Part shown: positions 1-8,041 of the stretch, piece after piece
Numbering within the stretch: the stretch's first letter is position 1
Layout of the letters: each line of letters begins with the position of its first letter
DNA from: Bacteroidales bacterium
GTDB taxonomy: Bacteria > Bacteroidota > Bacteroidia > Bacteroidales > WCHB1-69
Direction of reading: 5' to 3'
Assembly (NCBI GenBank): GCA_017650305.1
Contig: JAGCFD010000025.1
Location: 1 to 39,109 of the forward strand
DNA: 39,109 nucleotides
The notes under the pieces: model-generated
Told to the model about the DNA's origin: nothing
Seen by the model: the letters and a program-made list of their open reading frames with translations, nothing else
The model's database searches: none
Made by a program: the position numbers and the translations under genes

Positions 1-96
1 TGCCTTCGGCAAGAGAATGGAAATGCTTGCCTATGGCCTGTTGAAAATCAAAAAACTAAACAGGTGTTTTTTTTTACACTTAAATTATATTATCGC

Positions 97-136
97 AAAT
101 AAAAAGAAGCCGAACAAAAATCACTTTTTAGTCGGC
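97..136 (-). terminator. Probable intrinsic terminator downstream of the 210-1076 lipoprotein gene
   Basis: Read on the minus strand, a hairpin with arms GCCGA/TCGGC (109-113 and 132-136) is extended inside by an A5/T5 pairing and is followed by a T-rich stretch (revcomp of 97-106). It lies about 75 bases beyond the lipoprotein stop codon. The stem is short and partly AT, so it is a modest candidate. Apart from this hairpin, bases 1-209 hold no gene I can support. Confidence 0.45.
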
Positions 137-209
137 CTCTTGTGTGGGGGTTTACCAATAAAGATGGTATTCTGTCAGAAACCTTCAAAGGTTCCCTATA
201 GAAACCGGA

Positions 210-1076
210 TTAGTTCTTGTATTCAAACTCCGTTACGGTTGTTTGATTGTTGCTTATCAGCTTGCGGCTTACAGGGTATTTTCCTTCGTAGCTGTATTCA
301 TAATTGGCCAACGAGGTGGCAGTCTGACCGGCAGAGGTCACCATAGACTCCATTAAAACGATGTTGTTCTGAGAGAAGTAGCCGTTCGCGATATTGTTTT
401 CAAAGAAGATCTCCGTCATGGCTCCGTAGAAAGGATTGGCCATCTTGTCATACTCAGCCTTCAGGGTGATGGTTTGGTCGGAACTGGTATTGGTTCTCAA
501 CAATTTAACAAGGTTGTTTTTATCCCAGGTCAGTTCGTAATTGGAGGTAACCGTTGACTTAGGATTCTCACAAGGGTAAGCTTGGGAAATGGCATCCACC
601 ATCGTGATGATCTCGTTGGGAAGAACATATTGCAAAGGATTGATCATAATGTCAACGGCATCCTTGCCAGCGAAATAGGTATCGGTGATGCGGGAGATTT
701 TACCATTCTCGTAGGTGAAGGAATAGGAGTCAATCAAATTTCCGTTGCTGTACAGCGCCACCTCTTTCAACTGGTTTCCCTGGTATGTATAGTCAACATA
801 AAGATTGGAAGAATAGACATTCATACGCACCAGTCTTTTCTTTTCGTAGGAGAAATTGAGGGTGTAGGCCAAGGCGCCGTCTGAATAATAGTCGATCTTG
901 TCCAAGGTGTTGTCACTGTTCCAGTTCCAACTTTCCTCCAGGTTGCGGGCTCCATTAGCATCGGTAAAATAAATCTTGCTGATTTTCTTGGCAGGATTGT
1001 AAACACCTTCTTTTTCACAAGAAACAAAAAGCATGGCTACACATGCGATGACGAGAATTGATAAAATTTTTTTCAT
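210..1076 (-). CDS. Lipoprotein of unknown function (DUF4595-like, YD-type strands)
   Basis: A 288-residue predicted outer-membrane or periplasmic lipoprotein. The N-terminus MKKILSILVIACVAM is followed by a lipobox ending in Cys20 (LFVSC) and then acidic residues, as expected for a protein processed by Lgt and signal peptidase II. The rest is a series of short beta-strand-like segments with recurring tyrosine/phenylalanine-rich motifs (for example YTLNFSYE, YSFTYENG, NYEYSYEG). This resembles the DUF4595/YD-repeat-like lipoproteins common in Bacteroidales. No catalytic motif is visible. It lies 39 bases after the plsC-type gene on the same strand, with no recognisable -7 box in the gap, so it is probably co-transcribed with plsC. 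The family assignment is from pattern only; the lipoprotein call is firmer than the DUF call. Confidence 0.8.
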   Translation of the reverse strand: MKKILSILVIACVAMLFVSCEKEGVYNPAKKISKIYFTDANGARNLEESWNWNSDNTLDKIDYYSDGALAYTLNFSYEKKRLVRMNVYSSNLYVDYTYQGNQLKEVALYSNGNLIDSYSFTYENGKISRITDTYFAGKDAVDIMINPLQYVLPNEIITMVDAISQAYPCENPKSTVTSNYELTWDKNNLVKLLRTNTSSDQTITLKAEYDKMANPFYGAMTEIFFENNIANGYFSQNNIVLMESMVTSAGQTATSLANYEYSYEGKYPVSRKLISNNQTTVTEFEYKN

Positions 1077-1115
1077 AATGATTTTAATTTAAGATGAACG
1101 TTATAGATTATTTTG

Positions 1116-1697
1116 TTATTTCTTCTTCAACCACTCGGGGTGGGCGTAGGGTTTGTCCTCCAGATTGAACTTGCCCTTGTTCCAGCCTTTCATGCCGTAA
1201 TAGTATTGCAGGATTTCTTCGATATCTTTGTCATAATCCCCTGTGGGATAGAAGATCTTGCCCACTCCCATGGTGCGGCTCACATAGTCGATGTGGCTGC
1301 AGAAGATGGGCACGCCGGCCCCCATGGCGATATGGTAGAATCCCTTCTTCCAGTTCTCCACGCGTTTGCGGGTGCCCTCCGGACAGATCAGGAAGGCCAC
1401 CTCTTCCCGTTCTTTGATCAAGTCCACGGCGTATGAGACAAAGTTGGTGGCGTGCTTGCGGTCCACGGGCACACAGCCAATGCGTTTCAAGAAGCCTTTG
1501 ATGGGGAACACGAAGAACTCTTTCTTCATGACCATGGCCATCTTGAGCCGTAGCCATCGGATGCAGATCATGCCGTAGAAGAAATCGATGATGCTGGTAT
1601 GCGGTGCCATCAGGATGACGCACTTTTTGACGGGGATCTGCTCATATCCGACGGGGCGGAAGCGGAACAGCCACATGAGGAAACGGTAGAATTTCAT
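1116..1697 (-). CDS. 1-acyl-sn-glycerol-3-phosphate acyltransferase family protein (PlsC-like)
   Basis: A 193-residue lysophospholipid acyltransferase-type protein. It should move an acyl chain from acyl-ACP or acyl-CoA to a lysophospholipid such as 1-acylglycerol-3-phosphate at the inner membrane. The HX4D catalytic motif is present as His33-Thr-Ser-Ile-Ile-Asp38, and the substrate-binding block is PEGTRKR around Glu107-Arg110. The protein is somewhat shorter than classical PlsC (about 240 residues), and the N-terminal membrane helix is short, so it could be a compact paralogue working on another lysolipid. Its own promoter lies in the 58-base gap after truB, with a predicted leader of about 14 bases. 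The downstream lipoprotein probably shares the transcript. The family is clear; the exact acceptor is inferred. Confidence 0.88.
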   Translation of the reverse strand: MKFYRFLMWLFRFRPVGYEQIPVKKCVILMAPHTSIIDFFYGMICIRWLRLKMAMVMKKEFFVFPIKGFLKRIGCVPVDRKHATNFVSYAVDLIKEREEVAFLICPEGTRKRVENWKKGFYHIAMGAGVPIFCSHIDYVSRTMGVGKIFYPTGDYDKDIEEILQYYYGMKGWNKGKFNLEDKPYAHPEWLKKK

Positions 1698-1717
1698 ATC
1701 GACAGGTTTTTAGGAAG

Positions 1718-1749
1718 CAAACATACACAATTTTTCCGAAGGATTCAAA
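1718..1749 (-). promoter_or_regulatory. Bacteroidota-type promoter for the plsC-like gene
   Basis: On the minus strand there is a -7 box TATGTTTG (1718-1725) followed by C, and a -33 TTTG (1746-1749) 20 bases upstream. This matches the TTTG-N19-21-TAnnTTTG consensus of the phylum's primary sigma factor. The predicted start of transcription is near 1711, 14 bases before the ATG at 1697. Confidence 0.65.
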
Positions 1750-1755
1750 AGGATG

Positions 1756-2466
1756 TTATTGCAAAATGGGTTTAATGGCATCATCCACATGATAATCGCC
1801 AATCATCGTGCGGCGTAATGCGGTGAGGTGAGCTCCAGAGTCAAGCGCAGCACCGAAATCGCGGGCAACGGAACGTATATAGGTACCTTTAGAACAGCGA
1901 ATCCGGAAATCAATATCGGGCAGAGCAAAACGAGTCAGTTCAAAGTCATAGATCGTGATTTTCTTAGTCTCAAGCCGGGCCTCTTCACCCTTTCGGGCAA
2001 AGACATAGGCTCGATGGCCGTTATGACGGACGGCAGAAAAGATAGGTGGCACTTGCTCAAGATCACCCGTGAAGCGCTGAGCCGCCTCTTTTGCCATTTC
2101 CTCCGTGATATGCTCATAAGGATAGACCGCATCAACAGGATGCTCCAAATCAAAGCTGGGGGTGGTGGCACCCAAGCGGAAAGTGCCGGTGTATTCCTTG
2201 ACCTGCTGCTGGATTTGATCAATCCGCTTGGTCATCTTGCCCACGCAGATAATGAGCAAGCCTGTCGCCAAGGGGTCAAGCGTGCCGGCATGGCCGACTT
2301 TAACCTTGCGGTTGGCCTTTCGCTGGACGATGCCGCGGACCTTGCCCACCATATCGAAGGAGGTGCACTGATAAGGTTTGTCGAAGAGCAGGATATCCTC
2401 CTCCACATTGACCTCCAGGTCGGGCAATTGAAAAATTGCGGCGTGAACGATTGGGTTCTTTAGCAT
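1756..2466 (-). CDS. truB: tRNA pseudouridine(55) synthase TruB
   Basis: A 236-residue TruB that makes pseudouridine 55 in the T-loop of tRNAs. The hallmark GHAGTLDPLATGLL is present with catalytic Asp64, preceded by the LLFDKPYQCTSF block and followed by the later KGTYIRS motif. The frame is open further upstream to 2562, but those 32 extra residues would overlap uppP by about 100 bases and do not look like TruB. The ATG at 2466 lies inside the last codons of uppP (TTATGCTAA), giving a 7-base overlap that suggests translational coupling. It is the last gene of the ftsX-DUF3098-uppP-truB unit. Confidence 0.95.
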   Translation of the reverse strand: MLKNPIVHAAIFQLPDLEVNVEEDILLFDKPYQCTSFDMVGKVRGIVQRKANRKVKVGHAGTLDPLATGLLIICVGKMTKRIDQIQQQVKEYTGTFRLGATTPSFDLEHPVDAVYPYEHITEEMAKEAAQRFTGDLEQVPPIFSAVRHNGHRAYVFARKGEEARLETKKITIYDFELTRFALPDIDFRIRCSKGTYIRSVARDFGAALDSGAHLTALRRTMIGDYHVDDAIKPILQ

Positions 2467-3254
2467 AATCCGAAAATGATGGCAATGATACCGACGATTG
2501 CACAATACAGGGAGAACCAAGCCAAGTTGGCCTTCTTCACAACTGCAATCATAAATCGGCAAGCGAGTACTCCACTGATGTAGGCGGCAAGGAAGCCACA
2601 GAGGATAGCTCCTGCGGACAATCCGCTTTGCGCAAATGAGAAATCACCACCCACCAGATCGAGGAAAGCCTCTCCGAGGATAGGAATAATGACCATCAGG
2701 AAGGAGAACTGGGCGACCTCCTCTTTGCGCACGCCACACAGAAGGCCGGTAGCGATAGTGGAACCGGAACGTGACAATCCCGGGAGGACAGCTACCGCCT
2801 GGGCACATCCAATGATGAAAGCACGCCCGAAGGTTAGCGGCTTGTTCTCGCGGAAGCGTACAAAACGGGTGAGGGCAAGCAACAGTGCCGTGACCAGCAA
2901 CATGCAACCTACCAGCACAAGTCCTTCTCCGAACAACGACTCCACCGTATCTTTGAGGAACACCCCCACAATGAGGACTGGAATCATGGAGACCAAAATC
3001 TTGCAGATATATTGAGTCTCCTCATTCCATTGGAACTTGAAGAATTTGGCAAAAAGGTTTACGATTTCCTTCCAGAAGACCGTCAGGGTACTTAACACGG
3101 TAGCGGCATGCACCAGCACCTCGAAGGTGACGTTTTCCGCCACACCCACACCGAGAATCTCGCGGCCCATGATCAAATGGCCGCTGCTACTGACAGGCAG
3201 AAACTCTGTCAAACCCTGTATTATCCCGAGTATTAATGCTTGAAACCAGGTCAT
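2460..3254 (-). CDS. uppP: Undecaprenyl-diphosphate phosphatase UppP (BacA)
   Basis: A 264-residue polytopic membrane phosphatase that converts undecaprenyl diphosphate to the monophosphate, recycling the lipid carrier for peptidoglycan and other wall polymers. It also underlies intrinsic bacitracin tolerance. The two family signatures are clear: QGLTEFLPVSSSGH near the N-terminus (Glu17, Ser/His up to His26) and PGLSRSGSTIATG with Arg162 in the middle. Its length is normal for the family. Its ATG shares one base with the stop of the preceding DUF3098 gene (TAATG), and its own end overlaps truB by 7 bases. Confidence 0.96.
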   Translation of the reverse strand: MTWFQALILGIIQGLTEFLPVSSSGHLIMGREILGVGVAENVTFEVLVHAATVLSTLTVFWKEIVNLFAKFFKFQWNEETQYICKILVSMIPVLIVGVFLKDTVESLFGEGLVLVGCMLLVTALLLALTRFVRFRENKPLTFGRAFIIGCAQAVAVLPGLSRSGSTIATGLLCGVRKEEVAQFSFLMVIIPILGEAFLDLVGGDFSFAQSGLSAGAILCGFLAAYISGVLACRFMIAVVKKANLAWFSLYCAIVGIIAIIFGLC

Positions 3255-3523
3255 TACTCTTCGGTTTCTGATTTTCTACGAGGATGCCACATGATGGCAA
3301 CCGCTTCTGTGACAATACCCAAAAACATCAAGATAGGGGAAACCACCAAACGGCGAGTATTGAAGATTTCACCATCAAAAGTGTTCGGGTCAGCCACCTG
3401 TCCGCCACGGAGCAAGATGTAGCCCAACAACAACAAAACCAAGCCCACAGCCATCAAAATGTAATTGGTAGTCCGGAAAAGAGGGGCTTTGCCTTCGGCA
3501 TTTTCTTTCAGTTCTGATTTCAT
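3254..3523 (-). CDS. DUF3098 family small membrane protein
   Basis: An 89-residue protein with two predicted transmembrane helices (about residues 20-38 and 61-79) joined by a short loop containing GGQVADPNTFDG. This matches the DUF3098 proteins found almost invariably between ftsX and uppP in Bacteroidota. Its biochemical role is unknown; the conserved position suggests work with FtsX or with carrier-lipid recycling in the envelope. It follows ftsX by 23 bases and its stop overlaps the uppP start by one base. Confidence 0.88.
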   Translation of the reverse strand: MKSELKENAEGKAPLFRTTNYILMAVGLVLLLLGYILLRGGQVADPNTFDGEIFNTRRLVVSPILMFLGIVTEAVAIMWHPRRKSETEE

Positions 3524-3546
3524 ATTTCTATTGTTAAGTTATTCAT

Positions 3547-4431
3547 TTACAGATAAAGACGTTCATCTTTAATTCGGATGTAACGGTTCACCGACAAGGA
3601 TGAGATAATGATGGAGAAGAGGATGCTGAACACCAGCACGGCACCCAAGATGATGGCTATATATACCATCTGGGAGAAGTCCACAAGATCAGGGATTGCC
3701 TTATTGCCAAAATAGAGCACCACAGCAATCAGGATCACAGCGATGACGCCACCCCAGACACCCTGCACAAATCCCTTCATGACGAAAGGTCTGCGCACAA
3801 AACGCGGCGTTGCACCTACCAGCAACATACTCTTGATATTGAAGCGTTGCGCATAGATATTAAGCCTTATATTGTTAGCTATCAAGAACATGGATATCAG
3901 CATGAAGACAGCGCAAATGCCCAAAATAATCCATTGTATCTTGTGAAAATTATTGCTTAAAGATTTGACAATAAAATCTGGGTAATCCACATCCTGCACA
4001 ATCTCATTGCGTTTCAATTCGCGGGAAATCATATTCAACGAATCGCTATTGGCATATTCAGGCGCCACGCTAAGCATGATGGAAGCATTGATGGGATTCG
4101 TGATAATATCAGTGTAATTACTGCCTACAATCTTCTTGGCTATGGCAGTGTTCTCTTCTTTGGAAGATACGCGTGACGCTGTGATATAGGGTTTCAGCTT
4201 CAACTGCTGCTCCAGGGCATTGATGTCCGCCTCCTTTATATCGCTGTAAAAAAGGACTTCCATCTCGATGTTCTGAGACAGATTACGGATATACTTAGTG
4301 GTGAAGAAAGCGAAAAAAACGAGTGTGCCAATAAAAAACATCGTCAGGGCGATGCTCATCACGGATCCGAATGCCGAGAGTCGGAGGCGCGCTTTGGTAA
4401 TGTTGTCAACGGTATCGGGATAATTTGCCAT
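3547..4431 (-). CDS. ftsX: Cell division protein FtsX
   Basis: A 294-residue FtsX-type permease. With the ATPase FtsE (not in this window) it forms the divisome complex that activates peptidoglycan hydrolases during septation. Layout: a short cytoplasmic N-terminus, first membrane helix at about 21-43, a periplasmic domain of roughly 120 residues (containing LFYSDIKEADINALEQQL), then three helices at about 168-188, 214-237 and 249-277, and the charged tail RIKDERLYL. This is the standard FtsX topology. It heads the ftsX-DUF3098-uppP-truB unit, from a promoter about 12 bases upstream of the start. Confidence 0.93.
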   Translation of the reverse strand: MANYPDTVDNITKARLRLSAFGSVMSIALTMFFIGTLVFFAFFTTKYIRNLSQNIEMEVLFYSDIKEADINALEQQLKLKPYITASRVSSKEENTAIAKKIVGSNYTDIITNPINASIMLSVAPEYANSDSLNMISRELKRNEIVQDVDYPDFIVKSLSNNFHKIQWIILGICAVFMLISMFLIANNIRLNIYAQRFNIKSMLLVGATPRFVRRPFVMKGFVQGVWGGVIAVILIAVVLYFGNKAIPDLVDFSQMVYIAIILGAVLVFSILFSIIISSLSVNRYIRIKDERLYL

Positions 4432-4449
4432 ATTGAAATTTTAACGCGG

Positions 4450-4457
4450 CAAAGATA
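4450..4457 (-). promoter_or_regulatory. -7 box for the ftsX operon
   Basis: TATCTTTG followed by C on the minus strand. The predicted transcript starts near 4443, about 12 bases before the ftsX ATG. No clear -33 element is present. It lies back to back with the box of the divergent ABC exporter gene. Confidence 0.5.
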
Positions 4458-4469
4458 GACTATTTTTCG

Positions 4470-4477
4470 TAATTTTG
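4470..4477 (+). promoter_or_regulatory. -7 box for the ABC exporter gene
   Basis: TAATTTTG followed by C on the plus strand. Transcription would start near 4485, leaving a leader of about 9 bases before the ATG at 4494. Only 12 bases separate it from the divergent ftsX box, so the two promoters probably compete or are co-regulated. Confidence 0.5.
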
Positions 4478-4493
4478 CACCGATTTTTTTACA

Positions 4494-6332
4494 ATGAATC
4501 TACTAAAGCGGTTATTGCGATATCTGACGGGCTACAAAGGGCTTATCATGCTGGTAATGATGGCAAACTTGTTGTACGCTCTCTTCTCCATCTTCACCTT
4601 GTCAATGGTGATTCCTTTTCTTTCAGTACTTTTCGACCAGGTGACTCCCGTAACCACCCGTCCCACTTTTTCCTTGACATCCCGCTTTTTCATCGACACC
4701 TTTTACTACTACATGGGGCAGGTGGTGACTCTATACGGGCCGCATTCAGCCTTGATCTTCATTGCTGTGGTGATGATTGTGCTGTCGCTGCTCTCGAACC
4801 TGTGTCGCTACATGAGTTTCTACTGGCTGGCACCCATCCGCGCCGGCATTCTGCATGACCTCCGCAACGACCTATACGACAAGATCTTGATACTTCCTTT
4901 GTCTTTCTATTCCCGACATAAAAAAGGTGACATTCTAAGTCGCATGGGCCCTGACGTGCTGGAAGTGGAGTGGTCTTTATTCTCATCGTTACAGTCATTG
5001 TGCCGCGATCCTTTTTTGATTATCGTTTTTGTCATCACCCTCTTTTCCATCAGCACCAAGCTGACACTCATAGCATTAGTCATACTACCCGCCATCGGCT
5101 ATCTGTTAGCACTCATTGGCAAGAAGATAGCCTCCTATTCCCTCAAGATGCAACAACTGCTGGGCAATATCAGTGCCTTGTTTGAGGAAGCTGTTGGCGG
5201 TTTGCGGGTTATTCAGGGATACAATGCGGAACAATATGCGGAGGAGAAGTTCGGGAAGCAGAACAACCGATTCTACCAACTGCACAAGCGCATCTTCCGA
5301 ATCAACGAATTGGGTTCCCCGTTAGTTGAGTTTCTTTGCATCGTTGCCATCTTGCTCATAACGCTTATTGCGCTATGGCTGATACCGTCGTTGATGCTGC
5401 GCACCAGTGCGCTTTTTCTGCTCTATTTTGTAGTTTTCGCCCGCCTGATTGTGCCGGCAAAGGCTTTGGTCTCGACGTACTACACCATGCAGAAGGGGCT
5501 CACCGCCGCGCAACGCGTTTACGAGGTTATCGATGCCGAAGAGGAGATTGTGGAGTGTGAGAACCCCCTGCCGCTCTCAGAGCTGAAACATGACATCCGT
5601 TTCCAAGATGTATCTTTCTCTTACCATCCGGTGGAAAAGGCAGAGATGTGCGACGTGTTGCGTCATGTCAACCTGACCATTCAGAAGGGAAAGACAGTGG
5701 CTATCGTTGGTCCCTCCGGAGGGGGCAAATCCACCATGATGGATCTGCTGTCACGCTTCTATGATCTTACCTATGGGGAAATTCTCATCGATGGCATACC
5801 CAACCATCGCTATAGCATCCGGGACCTGCGCGCGCTTTTCGGAGTGGTGTCCCAAGAGGTGATCCTATTCAACGACACGGTATATCAAAACATCGCAATG
5901 GGCATGCCGAATGTCACTGAGGAGCAGGTGATTGAAGCGGCCAAGATGGCTCAGGCGCACAACTTCATCCTGGAACTGGAAGAGGGTTATGACACAATAC
6001 TTGGAGACCGTGGCATGAGGCTTTCCGGTGGCCAGAGGCAACGGATCAGCATTGCACGCACGCTTCTCCGAAATCCTCAGGTGTTGATTCTTGATGAAGC
6101 CACCTCCGCCCTCGACAATGAATCGGAATATCTCTTCCAGGAAGCCCTGACACCCTTGCTCAAAGATCGAACCGCCATCATCATCGCCCACAGGCTGAGC
6201 ACGATACGCTTAGCAGACACCATCTGTTTCCTGCAAAACGGAACCATCGTGGAACAAGGTTCCCACGAAGAATTGATGGCACTTAATGGTTTCTATTACG
6301 ATTTCTACACCTCTCAAAAAGGAGAAAACTAA
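4494..6332 (+). CDS. ABC transporter, fused permease and ATPase (MsbA-like lipid exporter)
   Basis: A 612-residue half-transporter of the type I exporter fold. Residues 1-330 form the six-helix membrane domain and 365-610 the nucleotide-binding domain. Walker A is GPSGGGKST (406-414), the ABC signature LSGGQ (510-514), Walker B LILDE (531-535) and the switch His566 (IIAHRLST). It should act as an inner-membrane homodimer. Bacteroidota proteins of this kind are usually annotated as MsbA-like lipid A or lipid exporters, but drug export cannot be excluded from sequence. It stands alone on the plus strand, and its last four bases overlap the end of the transglycosylase gene on the other strand. 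Confidence 0.9.
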   Translation: MNLLKRLLRYLTGYKGLIMLVMMANLLYALFSIFTLSMVIPFLSVLFDQVTPVTTRPTFSLTSRFFIDTFYYYMGQVVTLYGPHSALIFIAVVMIVLSLLSNLCRYMSFYWLAPIRAGILHDLRNDLYDKILILPLSFYSRHKKGDILSRMGPDVLEVEWSLFSSLQSLCRDPFLIIVFVITLFSISTKLTLIALVILPAIGYLLALIGKKIASYSLKMQQLLGNISALFEEAVGGLRVIQGYNAEQYAEEKFGKQNNRFYQLHKRIFRINELGSPLVEFLCIVAILLITLIALWLIPSLMLRTSALFLLYFVVFARLIVPAKALVSTYYTMQKGLTAAQRVYEVIDAEEEIVECENPLPLSELKHDIRFQDVSFSYHPVEKAEMCDVLRHVNLTIQKGKTVAIVGPSGGGKSTMMDLLSRFYDLTYGEILIDGIPNHRYSIRDLRALFGVVSQEVILFNDTVYQNIAMGMPNVTEEQVIEAAKMAQAHNFILELEEGYDTILGDRGMRLSGGQRQRISIARTLLRNPQVLILDEATSALDNESEYLFQEALTPLLKDRTAIIIAHRLSTIRLADTICFLQNGTIVEQGSHEELMALNGFYYDFYTSQKGEN

Positions 6333-7924
6333 CGAGGGATCCTGATTTTCTGTCCTACCTGAATGGAATTGACATTGGAAATCTTGTTGTATTTGGCAAT
6401 CTCCGCAGCCGTTTTGCCATACTTCCGGCCAATGGAAGACAAGGTGTCGCCTTTCTTGATCACATAGGTCACATAGCCGCCAGTGGGGGCCGGGGCCGGT
6501 TTTGGAGTCTGGGGCGCGACAGCCGGTTGTTGCGTTTGCACAGAATCCTGGGCATTGGTCACAGATGGATCTTTCGCAACCGTTGTACTGTCGGAGGCGG
6601 CAGGGGCGGGAGCCGGCTTCACAATTGTGGTGCCCTTTTTCACAAGCAACTTCTGACCTATACGAAGATTCGTGCTCCTCAGTCTGTTCATCGCTTTGAG
6701 ATTGTTGACAGTTGTGCCATATCGGGCAGCGATCTTTGACAATGTCTCGCCTTTCTTGACCGTGTGATACTTGTTGGGCGTCACCTGGACCACCTCGCCG
6801 TTAGCATTGGTTGTAGCATTGTTAAGATTCTTGGTAGGATTGAAATACTCGTCATAGTGATATTTCTGGATGGTGTCTTGCAAAGCTATGAAACGAATGA
6901 TGTCGTGGGGTTGCAAGCGCAAAGGGCAACGCTGTCCATTGAAAGCTGGAATGATAGACTTTTTGTACTGTGGGTTCAAAGAGGTTATCTCATCCATGTT
7001 GATATTCAAGATGGTGGATATCTGCTCAAAGTGCAGTTCTTTGCTAATCATGACGGTATCCACAGAGAGTGGAATGGTGATGTTTGCCGGTTGAATACCA
7101 TAGAGATTATGATAGGTCATCATGTAGAGGGCACCAATGTAGGCAGGGAAGTAGTTTTGCGTTTCACGAGGCAGATAAGGGGAAACGCCCCAGAAGTCAG
7201 TCTTGCCGCCGGAACGTTGGATAGCCTTACGCACATTCCCCGCACCACAGTTGTAGGCGGAGATAGCCAATCCCCAATCATGAAAGATGTTATACAAATC
7301 ACGCAGATGACGGGCGGCAGCATCCGTGGCCTTATAGGGATCACGACGGTCATCCACATAGGTGTTGACTTCTAAGCCATAAAGCTTGCCTGTGCCGTAC
7401 ATGAACTGCCATATACCGGTAGCGCCTACAGGAGACACCGCCAATGGATTCAATGCCGATTCTATGATGGTGATATAGACCAATTCTTCCGGCACATCAT
7501 ACTTGTCAAAGATCTCCTTCATCCAAGGATAATAATACTGTGCCAAACCCAAAATGACGGAGGAAGAACGCTTTCTCTGGACAGAATACAACTCTATGAA
7601 ACGTTTCACACGGTCGTTATAGGCTAAGGGAACTGCCGTGACAATTTTAGACAACCGCTTGAAAATCAAAGAGTCATTATTTTCATACGCAGTAGTGTCA
7701 TCATGCAGTTTGGAAAGCACGGATCTGCCGGAATGCAACTCCTTCTGGACATACCAAAGTGCCATCATCGAATCCATTTTCCTCACCTCTTCATTGACAA
7801 CCACATAAAGGCCCGTGGTGTCATCGGAGACTGGTTTCGGGACACTGACAATTGTATTTTGGGCACAAATCGAAGTAAATGTGCTTAAAAGAACAGCCAA
7901 GACAACTATATGATAATATCTCAT
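6329..7924 (-). CDS. Lytic transglycosylase with two LysM domains (MltD-like)
   Basis: A 531-residue secreted murein hydrolase. The signal peptide (cleavage near residue 21, TSICAQ) is followed by an SLT domain (about 130-270) with the catalytic glutamate in the block IIESALNPLAVSPVGATG (Glu155) and the AYNCGAGN motif. Two LysM peptidoglycan-binding domains follow, at about 385-430 and 485-530, joined by a low-complexity linker rich in Pro, Ala, Thr and Gln. It should cleave glycan strands to 1,6-anhydro-MurNAc ends in the periplasm. It lies 117 bases after the MORN-repeat gene on the same strand with no -7 box found between them, so read-through is likely. A 12-bp palindrome sits 24 bases before the start. 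Its end touches the convergent ABC exporter gene. Confidence 0.93.
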   Translation of the reverse strand: MRYYHIVVLAVLLSTFTSICAQNTIVSVPKPVSDDTTGLYVVVNEEVRKMDSMMALWYVQKELHSGRSVLSKLHDDTTAYENNDSLIFKRLSKIVTAVPLAYNDRVKRFIELYSVQRKRSSSVILGLAQYYYPWMKEIFDKYDVPEELVYITIIESALNPLAVSPVGATGIWQFMYGTGKLYGLEVNTYVDDRRDPYKATDAAARHLRDLYNIFHDWGLAISAYNCGAGNVRKAIQRSGGKTDFWGVSPYLPRETQNYFPAYIGALYMMTYHNLYGIQPANITIPLSVDTVMISKELHFEQISTILNINMDEITSLNPQYKKSIIPAFNGQRCPLRLQPHDIIRFIALQDTIQKYHYDEYFNPTKNLNNATTNANGEVVQVTPNKYHTVKKGETLSKIAARYGTTVNNLKAMNRLRSTNLRIGQKLLVKKGTTIVKPAPAPAASDSTTVAKDPSVTNAQDSVQTQQPAVAPQTPKPAPAPTGGYVTYVIKKGDTLSSIGRKYGKTAAEIAKYNKISNVNSIQVGQKIRIPR

Positions 7925-7948
7925 AGGTTATTAGTTAGAAGTTTATAA

Positions 7949-7960
7949 AACAAGCTTGTT
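7949..7960. repeat. 12-bp perfect palindrome in the transglycosylase leader (copy 1)
   Basis: AACAAGCTTGTT, 24 bases upstream of the transglycosylase start. The same 12-mer occurs directly in front of the S9 peptidase start at 14495-14506. It could be a regulator site, a short mRNA hairpin or chance. Confidence 0.5.
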
Positions 7961-8041
7961 CAGGAAACTGAAAAAAGCCCAGTCTTCATGGAGTTTGTGA
8001 CGGCCAAAACAAGGGCAGTCTGTTTACAAACTGAGAAAAGC

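Noticed and set aside
17..346. A 109-codon plus-strand frame at the left edge
   Set aside because: It crosses a terminator hairpin and overlaps the 3' end of the lipoprotein gene, with no motif. Any gene from the left would have to end before about base 100, but nothing recognisable is present.
2467..2562. N-terminal extension of truB
   Set aside because: The 32 extra codons overlap uppP, are rich in Cys and His and do not resemble TruB. The ATG at 2466 overlapping the uppP stop is the natural start.
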